This document shows, one piece after another, positions 38,301 to 50,300 of a stretch of 64,000 nt of DNA. The position numbers were made by a program, and so were the translations under genes. Origin of the DNA: Trileptium ribeirensis. Taxonomy: Eukaryota > Nematoda > Enoplea > Enoplida > Thoracostomopsidae. Location: positions 1 to 64,000 of the forward strand of contig JASANE010003459.1 of the NCBI GenBank assembly GCA_030248225.1. The letters are read 5' to 3'. Below the pieces are notes generated by a model. The model made no database searches. It was not told the origin of the DNA and saw only the letters and a program-made list of their open reading frames with translations. Each line of letters starts with the position of its first letter. Position 1 is the first letter of the stretch.

Positions 38301-41300
38301 TAAACATTCGCATCCGCTGAGCGGTTAATATGGTCTGGTCCAACGACGGCGGTCGAACTGTGTCTTCGTTTCTACTAGCAGCTGACTTCGGCGCAGGAGC
38401 TACCACGGTTCTGGTGGTGGGAGCACCCGTTCGGTCAGGTCTAGTCGTAGTCTGTTGAGTCCTTTGCTTGGAACGCTCAATTAACGACTTTAGTTTTACA
38501 TGTGAGTTTGATTTTTTAGACGAAAGTAGCGTAGCATTTTGTTTCTCGTCGGGCTTCTGAGTATGTGCGTTTCGAACATCATTTTTTCTACTTGCTGCTC
38601 TCACATTATGTCTAGGCGATTTTTTTGAATTTTCCTGAGTTGCAGCTTCCTTCTTTGCACGACCTCGATTTGTAGACATTTTTTGGGTGGCCGAATTTGT
38701 TTTAGAATACTGACCGCCGCCATCATTGATAAAACGATCATTGCTCGATTTGTAGTCTGGATTTGGTGACGGAATCGGAGCTCCAGGTCTAACAGGCGTT
38801 TGCTTTCCTGAAAATATTAGCATATGTACAGTAGAGTGTAAAAATAACAAGGGTAATACGACATATAAATGCACGAACACAGAATATATTTTTCAGAGCT
38901 TCTATTGGAGAGAGCAATATTTGCAACTATAAATAAAATTATAGGAAAATCGTTTCTCTAAATAAAGTTTTGCAAGGTTAAAGAACAAACACAGATTTTC
39001 AGTAAAATACAAGTTAATAACCACCTTTAATGATCATATTCATAGTTCGTTGATTCTTTGGCTCGACTGGTTTTGGAAGTGGCGCTAGTCCCTCGCGCGT
39101 TGTAAGAATGTTAACAGATGTTGTTGGTGGTGATGCGAGCGTTGCAGACGAACGCGGCTCCTGAGAATCTGCTGCCTGAGATTGTGTTACAACTGCGGTC
39201 TTCTCTTCGGACAAGGAACAACTGCTCCGCTGAGATCGTTTAGAGCAACCCGATATTACTAAAATACAACTACAAAGTATAAATACTAGGGACTTGTCTC
39301 ATGGTTACGAAAGTGAATTCTGAGTGTATATAAAAATTAGGAAAATACATACCCTTCCTTAAAGTCGAAGACCCAAAACAAAACTCAAATAGCAGAGCAC
39401 CACATGCAATAATATATAGCTTTGTTCAGAAATGAGCCCAAGCGCGGTGGAATCGATCAAGTCGTCGATGAGATATGGCCAATTTGATGTTTCCGTGGTC
39501 GCATAGACACATTTACAACCCATCTTAATCCAAGGCTGCTCGAGAGGTGAGCTCAATAGCAACGCATATAGAGCATTGAGCTATTCAGAGCATTGCTTTC
39601 TGAACAAAATACGACCAATATTAGTCGAATCGCTCCAGTGATTGAGGAGATATGACCAATTTTGGTGTTTTCGGGGTCGCAAAGGCACATATAAAATCTA
39701 TTTTGAACCAAATCTGGAGTGTAGGTGACCTCGGCAACAACATCTACATATCTTAATAGAGCTAAGCATTCTCAACAAAATGAGCATAAATTCGGCCAGA
39801 TCACACTGGTGGTTGCCGAGATATGTCGCATAACGAATTTTGGTGGGATCACTAGGGCCCCCCTGCTTGGGCTCTTTCGGTATGTCTAGCCAGATATGAC
39901 TACTGTGAATTTAAAAATACTGCGAGCCCCTAGCACATTACCTGATGACGGTACGATGCAAAAGTAATAGCTATATTCTGACGATACATATTCTGACGTA
40001 CTTTATACAACCGCAATCGCGTCCAGAAATAAGTGCAAAATAATAGTTGGTAATTTCATTAAATTTTATTTCGATCGATTTCTATTAAGCGAAATAGTAA
40101 AGCGATTAAGATTTTAGCGCAATTAAAAATAGATTTCAAATTTATAAAATTTCGACTAATTTTGACCTGGGCTCTCCAAATTGGGGGCTGACATTTTGTA
40201 GTTCCCCTGGTTCATGCCCCCTGGCTAAATTTTGGGTTTTCCCGGTTCATTGCCTCTTGGCAATTTTTTCGTTTCCAATAGGTCCAAAGTACATAAAATT
40301 TGATCAAATTTGGTATTGATTCCCTTCTGAAGCCAAAAACTTTCGCAAATTTTGTCAAAATATGCTTTAAAATAGCTTTTTGTCCATGCAAAGTGTTTTG
40401 GTAGTGTTTATGACACGATTTTTAACCGGTTTTCGCTCGACAAATTGCCCCTGACTTCAACGCGTATAATGTTAAATATAATTGCCAAATTGAATTATAT
40501 TTAACTTTTATTATATTTAATTGTCAATAATTATATTTATATTTAATATAATTTTGAATTTTCATTGAGAGCACAGCAATTTTCGTTGAGTCCAAAAAAT
40601 ATCGGGTTCGGAGTTTGATCAGTGTTCGTTTTAGTTAAAGTTAACGGAGTTCGAAAATGAAATGACTGCTCTAGGCAAAAAAGTATTATTATGCAGCAGC
40701 AATAGCAAAATTGTAGCTCTCAATATAATTATACACTCAAATATAATTCTTATGGCGCTGATAAGCGTTAACACTTAAAATATGGACAAAATGAACAATG
40801 TTACATCGAGTTAAACAGTTGTGAAATTTGTGGTAAGGGACTATTGACGATGCGCTAGCCCAAACAATGTGCACAACAAGATACAAAAAAAATCAACAAA
40901 ACCGATCGAGCCAATACAATTTGTGCGCGAGACGGACAGGCTCAAAGAGCTATTTTATGGCAATTCAAAACTGTTAGTTTAAAGAAAATTTACTCAAACG
41001 TTAAGAAATGAGAATCAAGTAAAAGATAGTATAGAAACAAATCAAGAAAATTAAAAAACGAATAGAATATTAACACATAATTATTTCAAACCTTCTGCAG
41101 CCTTTGAATCGGGCTCCGCGTCAATGTTGTTGCTTTCGCGCATTTGGGACTCATGTGAACTCGATCCGACTTCAATATCGCTCCGACCACGCTTTCGAGA
41201 CCCCACCGATGTATCTGCATTCGGAGCGAACATTTGATTGGGATACTCGGGAAGCATGATCAATTTTCCAAAGTTCTTTCTGTCCTGCAGTTTACATTTA

Positions 41301-44300
41301 TAGGTGTAGATAAGTAACCCGGCAGACGGCTTATAATACATTCGTCAGCACTGCATCATATTGTGAAAATATGTCCACACGAAACCCAATAACTACGTAT
41401 TTATAAAGAATATATACTAACAGGATTAACACAATATATTAATGAATAAGGACATCAATTATGTACGAATGTTCAAATATAATTTCATCAGGTACTTGAA
41501 AATAACTTGATTTTTTCTGGGAACGCTTCCGCTACGATACATATGTCCAAAGAGACTAGACTATTTTTGGCACTGCAAATGTCAGTGTTATAGACTATTA
41601 TACAATTCAACAAAAGTGTCGTCTCGTATTTCTGTGCGATTGCGTTTGTAATAAAGGGGATTTGTAAAAATACGGTGGTTCCAGTGACGAAGGAGACTGG
41701 CTGCATGGATAAATTAAAAGAAATCCTACTGCACTATTCAAATCTCGGTCTATATACATATATAACACGGTATATAGAATGGTTAGACAAGGCTTCCAAA
41801 ACGCCAAAAATAAGTAAAAAACAAACATTAGCAATAAGTTGAGAATTGTAAAAAAAATAATTAAAATGAAATAAATTAACAGCGATAAATGACATAAATT
41901 GTATCAATGAAACAATCAAATTTAGTTTTAAACTTACAACTGCTGCCTTCTCGGCGGCGCTCATTTTAAACAAATTGCGCCAATTGGTATAACGCGAGAA
42001 TCCATCATAGTAAAGCACATGATATCGACCTAAAACAATTACCGTGGTCATATTTTGTAAGAAACAAAATCAATACCAATAACACTTGGACCTGTTGCAA
42101 CGAAAAAGTAGGCCCGCATTCAGCACTTGTTTAAGTTTTAACACAGCGGCAAATTTACTGCAGCCATAGTTTAATTGAGCGTTATCAAAAATATTCCTCG
42201 GGCGAAAAGTGTCTCGCCATAGCTATAGTCAAAACACGCAAAGCTAAACAACTGGTCACTAGTGCAAGAAAGAGAATAACTGAGTTAGCGAGAAAACTAT
42301 GATCTCAGTAGCTACTATTGCGCGGTTTCAAATCGAGCTTCTAGTGTCCCTTCAGAAACATTGCACTATACCGTTGAGAAAAAATACACTACCAATACAT
42401 TCAGTCAACATTACAGACACTTCCATCGTATATTAAAGCCATAGTACCATTCAGTTCTTAATCCAACGACAAAAGATTGAAACCCTCAAAATTTATAATG
42501 CACACCCTTCTAGAAGGGTTATAATTATTTCACTGTTTCAGAAAAATTTAACTGTCATTTTGAGATTGTAAGAGTATTATTGCGCTTGAAGTAATGGATG
42601 CATTATCGGACACAAATACAATTATATACTTTCATTATATTTAACAACTGCAAAAATTTATACACCCAAAATAACTATCTACTCGGGATTTTATTGAAAA
42701 ATATCCCAAAATTTAACTTATGCCGCCAAAATTTAGCATTTTAGCCCTCCCCCGCGTAACAGGAAGTGATAAAACAAATAATCCTATAAGCCAATGGTGT
42801 CGATGGTGTGGCCGTTAAGCAGTTACCCCTAACAGTGAATAACCGAAACTGAAATTGATAATATCTTATCAATAAGATAAAATGAAAAGAAGTATTAATG
42901 ACATTATTGCTTTTTGGAGTAAATAATGGACGCGTAATATTATTTTACCAGATGAACACGGCGATTTTGTTGTTTTAAAATACTTTGGGTGTTTTGCTAC
43001 TCTTGTGAGGGGCTGCACGGGATATAAATGCTAAACTAGGACACTACAATCGTAAAATTTCGGCATTTATCAATAATTAAATGCTATTATTTATTTACTA
43101 AGGGTGCTACAGATTTGCCCATACGACTTGCACAGCTGGATACGATTAATTCAACTGCGCTTACATCGCAAGCAGCAACCACTGGGGCCCTACAACCTAA
43201 AAATTTTCTTAAAATTATATTTTTTGCTGAGATTTTAAAAATTTTGAATGTTACTTCCTTTCATCATTAAACCATAAAAACCAGCTGTTGTAGAGAAACC
43301 GCTGAACCACTGGTGTTAGCCAACACCAGTCAAAGAAGAAATATGTTATCAAAAGAGGTGCAACACTGTCCCGTGTATCGTGGATTAACAGAAACAAGAC
43401 AATTTGGCAGCTCTGACAAGATCTGGAACTTTCTCGACGCCATTTATGCCTTCACCTAGTAAGTTGGGATTACTTGTCCACGCTTCTGAGAAGGAGCCAC
43501 TAAAATGTACTAAAGATTACAGCCATTGATCCACCTAATGTACTGCGGGTATATTGCCTTGCTGTGCGTTTAAAAACAGCTTAGGAAGCACAATTTTGAA
43601 CCTCAAAATTGGCACCAAACACAGACTAGTCAAACCCAGTTCTCGCCACCGCGTGTATTACTGTTATACAGTTCTCAGCAATGTGGAGGACTCGAACTGC
43701 GCCATGTTGTGGTCTCACAAGCATAAGTTTTAACTGATAAAGACACATCTGACGGTATACTTTGTCGCAGGTTAGTAAGCAGGAAACTTTTGGTTGTAGC
43801 TCAAATAACAGCAGTTAACAAATCGTGCAGTACGGAGCACTTCAAAAATTATAAATATCCTAATGTATTACTGATAAGCGTTATTTGTTTGTGCCTTATA
43901 ATCTGCCTAAGTGAGGTCGATAAATGTGCGTTGGTAAATTAACAGAGTTACCCAAAGATATCTAAGCGAACACAAAGACATAATATAATTATTTCTTTTT
44001 TATGTTATAAAATAGCATCAAGAATAGTGCTTCAGTTATGGTTTAGCTTGTTTACTAATTTTGTCTAGAAATGAAAAACTTTTATTACAAAATGCGCTAC
44101 ACAGATATCCAATAGATACGAAACCGTGACTTCAATTCTGGCAAAAATTAGCCGGAACCGGAAGTCCGGTTACTCTCTGCTGCCTAAGGGTCTATTCCCT
44201 CTCAAGCCACATTTACCCCCTTACGACTCCGCAACCCCTTCGCCTCCCTGCCGCCGCCGCACGCATAAGGCGTGCACACAATGTTTTGAGAAAATAATTG

Positions 44301-47300
44301 ACAAAAATTAGAGAAAAGTTGGCAAAAATTTATAAAACTTCTAGCAAAAATTAAATAAAATTGATAAAAAAATTTTAGCGAAATTGGGGAAAATTATGAC
44401 TTCCTGAAAATTTCAAAAATTCGCCCCTCATGGCCTACTCCATACCGACAAACCTTCGAAACATGTACTATAAGCCCATCGTTTACCTACAATAGCAATA
44501 AATTAAGTTTCTAAGCCATAAGAATTTGCCTTTTTTGGTGCGTTGTTTAACGTTGGCACATGGCCTGTAAAGGAAATGCTCTGATATAAAGAGCTTTATA
44601 ATGTTGTGACTCTCGACGACTCAAATCTGTCACATATTCTACATTTTTGATCTTATGTCTATACGACGAGTTGTAACTTAAAATGCGTGGCGGCTGCTAG
44701 TAGCCAGAATTACGTTTGAAATTCGCGACGATTTTGTAAAGTTTTCGGCAAGACCTCATTGCAGAAGCGCCAACAAAACCACAAGGTTTCCGCTATATAC
44801 AAAACGAAAAATGTTAAAATCTAGAAACCTAGTACTAAATTATGTCTGACGCATACACATACTTGCTGCACATTTGAAAGCTATTTGAGATAACCACGCT
44901 TCAATAAAAATACCGTCGTTTAGTACCAGTCGGCAACAATCATTACCGCTATCAATTTCAAAATACACTCTAAATAACCGTGAACAGCACCTAGAAATTA
45001 TAGCTGCTCATATTCCTTTATGCCATATATTGAAGTTTTCTCACACAAACTTTTCAATAAAAATTTAGCACCTACCGTCGTCGTACTTTTCCAGAATTTT
45101 TGCCGGATAGCGGGTAATTTCTGTGCCCCATTTGGCAAAAATAAATTCACCAACTTCAAATTCATTGCTCTGAAACAGTGTGGAAAATTATAATTACATG
45201 CACCGTCATAGCAATAAAACAAAAAATATGAAATAACAAGGATCATTTCAACAGAAAACTTAGGGACATGGAACCAAATATTTGGGTACCAATACCAAAA
45301 AATGGTGCCATCCGGTAAGTGCCCTTTGACATATCCCACTCAACAAAATCTTTCCTTTCCCCGGTAATACCACTCCAGCTAGCATTAATATTGATAAAAT
45401 CCGAAGTGGTGATGTACAAAATATGAAAAATTGAATTTAATTGCAATAGGCACTTTGCAGCTTTTCTGAGGCCATTTGCTAGGCCAGCTGAATATGTATC
45501 AAGTTCTCAAACTTGAAGCTATACATCTATAACGAAAAGAGGCACAAATTAATAACTTTGGTGTCAATGTTTAGTACATCTACAACCAGCAACCCACACA
45601 CACAGGGCTGACAACATACCCAGTACATAGCAAAACAATACAATCAACATGTTTAATACGTTAAATAACTTAATTAGCTTCAACAAGCAATAAGCTTCTT
45701 GTGGTGACAAAATCTTAAGAATTTCATTCCTTTGGGGTTAAATTTTAAACTGGCTCGTTCCTCGGAAATCTCTGCCCTATTCATATAGCAAAAAAGATGT
45801 AGCTTTGACGAGAGGATTCTGGGATGAGTGTTCTCCATTTTGCAATCCAATGCCCACGGCACCTTATAACCTAAAATATTAAATGAACCCAAATGGCCAA
45901 AATCAAAGTCTCCAATTTGCATCGGTTTTGTGAGAATTTAGGTAGGAAACCATCATAGCAGCGCAAACACAAAGCTGGTTAATCTTACACTCCATTACAT
46001 TACCAATAATAAATTTTTCAAAAATGCATCAATCTGACGAAGGGTTATGTGATCAGCAGATGAACAAAAGATTTTTCGTCACCACTATTCACTATTTGAG
46101 GAAGCTTCGGTCGCTCCATTTCAGTAAATGCCGTGCGGCTTCTTACATCAGTTATTCAGCTATACGATAATAATTGCTTCCAACTAGCAATATAGGCCGA
46201 GCACAGTTTTCTTCTTCCAAATCAAACCAAATCTACTATCACGAAATTGTCTCATTATAAAATTATTCTCACCACAGTCTTATCGCTATCGGCTGTTCGG
46301 TTCACAACTTTCGTGTGCCGTATGCGACCTAATTTCGGTTCGATCCATTCGTCAAACTTTTTGTTCCAATAGTCAAAATGAACTTTGACTGTGCCATCGC
46401 TTGGATCAACTTCGATGATTCGTGCAGCATACCTCGAAATTGAAAACACAAAAATATTACTAAATGTCACCAAAATATTGCCGCCACAACAATCGAGTAA
46501 CCGCCGTTTTTACGCTAGATCTGATATTTGATTATACACTTATAAACAACAACTCGGTAATACGTATATATTTATTTCACAGATTTCTGGAAACGTTTTT
46601 TATTAATCAGAATATAACTGGATTTATATAACTCAGAAAAAAAATTATAGAATTCACTGTCTCATAAAATTGTATGTTTAAATAATTATATATAATAAAA
46701 TCTTAAATACAAATAATACTTCCTATTAGTTAAATAATGTAAAATATAAATGAACGTAACATAATTTTGTCACAGTGGTAATGGCAATTATTTATTTGGA
46801 GCTTGACTTCATGGAATTTAGAGGTATTTCTCGTACTGTCAGATCAAAGCTACAATAATTGTTTCACACTTATCATCGAAAAAAAATTGCCCTATTTTCA
46901 GTTCCCAATAGTACATTTGGACATATGCAAACTGTCACATTAAACTATCTGATGTTGCAGTATGTATTATGACTGCCCTTTCGACAGTGGACGAACCCCC
47001 ATGTTTCTGAGATTTTCGCCAATGTTCGCCTCCACTCAGCTAAAAATCCCATGTTCAACTAAATGCAAAAATTTTTTATGCAGGAAAATTTATCTTCTTT
47101 GTATGAAAAATGTTTTTAAACATTAATTACCGCTGTTTCTAATGCAAAAACGTCGTTTAGTAGCTTGAAAATACAATCACGGCAGTGAAACTACACGAAA
47201 ATATGGAAATATTTCCACTTTGTTAACCGAAATTTCCCTCGCCTCTGAACATGCCCCAAGAAATTCAACCTACTTTTCGGACGGCTGCGCACATGCCAGT

Positions 47301-50300
47301 ATTATACTACTCTTTTATTAGATGATATCATCAAGATCGTGTATTCTCTTTCGTGTGTATCATGTTAAGTTTTTCCATAGGATAATGGTATAAAGGTTTG
47401 TTCCCTCTATACCTAGGCCTTAGCAGACTTTAGCAAAGTCTCGCAAAGCGAACTTCAAATCTATCTCGAATGGCATATACACCTGACATTTCCACAGCCC
47501 TCCGAAAAGTGAGGGTAACTTCGAGGAGGCCCAATGTTCATTGTCAGGGTAAATTTCAAAACAGGGAGAATAAATTTTGCTTATAAACACTAAATATTTA
47601 CATATTTTCATGTAGTTTTACTGCGAGCAAATTTTCAAGCTATAGAACAACGTTTTAAAATTAAAAATAGTGGCCAATAAACAAAACAGCATAAAAATTC
47701 CAGATTACTAAATAAGTAACACGGTTGACCATATGGCTGAGCTATATAAAGATAAAATAATCAGAAGGAATGAAACGAAAGCACCAGAAGGATTAAAAAC
47801 TTAATAAACGGGTACCACTTATTCGTCTCGATCCGATCCTGAGCTTCAACGCGAGTCCCCACTTCGTACGGAAACCCTAAATCTGGAAACCAGTCACGCC
47901 TCAACCGTTTCGGTCGAGGTGAATCTGTATCGATATTATTGTTGCGATAGTCGTCGCTCGTTGCTAGAACTTGGCTGCTGGTTCTGGACGGTCTTCGACT
48001 TCTGTTCGGCTCTTTAACAATTGTGCTTGGACTCGACGTAGTTGACCTTTCAGATAATTTGCGTTTACGGGAAGCGATATTATTTGCGCGACCAACGGCA
48101 GAAGTGTTAGTCGAAGGAGATTTCGAATGTTCATCCGTATCTTGGCTGACGCTAGTTCGTCGACTAGTACGCGACCTAAAACCATGTGAAACAAGCTATC
48201 AAACAAAGGAGAAAACCGCAACAAACAACTATTCATTGACGCTACTGTTCAAGAGCCACCGGTTTTATATAAACCGCTCATAAACAACGCGCTTAAGGGA
48301 CTAAAACTGTCACGTTAGTAACATATTCAATAGTCCTGCTTCGAAATTACACGGCGAACACATCATTAAGGAATTCACCATTGCGTATGCCTGCTTGTAT
48401 AAGTACAGTTTCAATCACAACTAGGTGCTCAAGAATCGATCGAAGTTTCGTTCGGCTTTAATCGTTTCTCTTTACACAAGAATCGATCGTTTTGCGATTA
48501 CTTTAACGAAGTTCGATTGCGTTAAACAATAACTCCATAATAAAAGTGTTACTCTGTGTTTAAATTAACGAATTTCGTTTATACGAAAATCAATCGATTG
48601 CGATATCGTTCGATTTCCTTTGCGTCCTATTTTTGGGTACTTCCTGAAGATTGTAAATGCATTTTCCAGATGCATGGCAAAATTGTTAAGACTACAAACC
48701 TTATGTAGCTATAATGAGCTCTCCACCGGGTAAATTTCCGGACGAAGGTTATTGTCCGGATTTCCATTGCATTTTGAGAAAAAATTCTTGATTGTTATGA
48801 CGAAACATATTGTTCAATATGTTCATCTATAAACGCTCACTGTGTACGTCATTTGAAACTCTATTTGAAACCTAAAAATTGTGTATTTAAACTCCAATAG
48901 ATAGATAGATAATGAATTATTGGGCCATAGAAAACTTAGAAAACTCCAATAGAGTCCAACCGACATTATCGTACACGTGGGTTCCATAGGCCACAACTGA
49001 ACTCCACTCGAAGAGCCATAAGCTGTTTTGTCCTCTTTAAGCCAACGTTTTTAAGACTCCACCAAAATTCGCGTTACTAAAATTAACGCCTAGCGTTACT
49101 TGAAACCTTCACTTATGCAAACATCCATCTCCGCTTTGTTACCAGCCTAAAATTGTTTCAAACCTAAAACTGAGCTGCTGATGATGCCAGAACTATCGTG
49201 GCGATGAACAATGAAAAGAGTATGCCCGGTTAAGGCCCGATGCGTACATTACAGCTCGAAATTAAGCTGATTCCTGGCCCACCTTCAAAACATCTGAAAT
49301 ACAGAACGACAACAATACATTTCGGGAAGTTATGGTTATCCCAATACATTTCACTTCCAGTACCCTATAATTTGTTACTTCACAAACTAAGAAGCGTAAT
49401 GTTTGATTTATAAATCGCAATTGATATTAAAATGTGTATCCTATATAGTCAAAGACGCAGTTTCTGAATTGTTGGTTGTGTGAATTTTTGTGGTGAGTGT
49501 TCAGCAAGAAAGCAATGGAGTAATATAAACACGAAATGCTAAATTACGTACATGATTACATTATATTATGTTAATTTTTGCACAACGTAATGCTACTTGA
49601 TAAACTTAGGTATTGGCTCAGTTTAGTAAAACCAGTAAACGACGGCAAGCTTGCGAACAAATAATGATATGTAGAGCAGAGTTGGTACAGCGTACACTAT
49701 AATTCTGCTTATCCCAAATTGAGGGCAGCTGGCCTCCAGAAATAGTATTATTTTCCAAAAGTAAAAAAGTCGGTGTAAATTCAAGGTTTTCAGCATTTAT
49801 ACCGACCCCTATCGCTTGACAAGTGGAGGCCCTCTTGTGAACCCAATCACTCAAATTTTCATCACTCAACGGAGAAGCCAGTTGATTATATGTTGTATTA
49901 TAGTATATATACCTTAATAATATATATATATAAGATATTATCTCAGAAATAATATATAGCCAGCCGAGATTTCGACACAAAAACAATGGGAGACCGAAGA
50001 GCTTCAGTTGTATGCTAAAAATGCTGTTTAGCCAGTAGAATAAAGGTACATCATAAAGTTTAAATAATTGAGATAAAATAAAATAAGTAAGCTACGATAA
50101 AATGTAGCAAAAACGTGTATATATGCCATATTAACAAAGATTGTTCTATGGCGTCTTCCAGCCGTTTAAACAAAAATCCCAGGCAGGTCGGTGAATATAT
50201 AAAGGTTTTGTAAATCGTCTTGTGCAGCGGTAATGCGTCAAGCAAAACGATGCATGTTCGTGATATTACCAAAAATTTTGAAAACTGCCTTAGTTTGCGC

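Noticed and set aside
45680..45922. 80-aa minus frame (MQIGDFDFGHLG...) as an exon
   Set aside because: Protein-like in composition but inside an intron, with no convincing splice sites and no recognisable domain.
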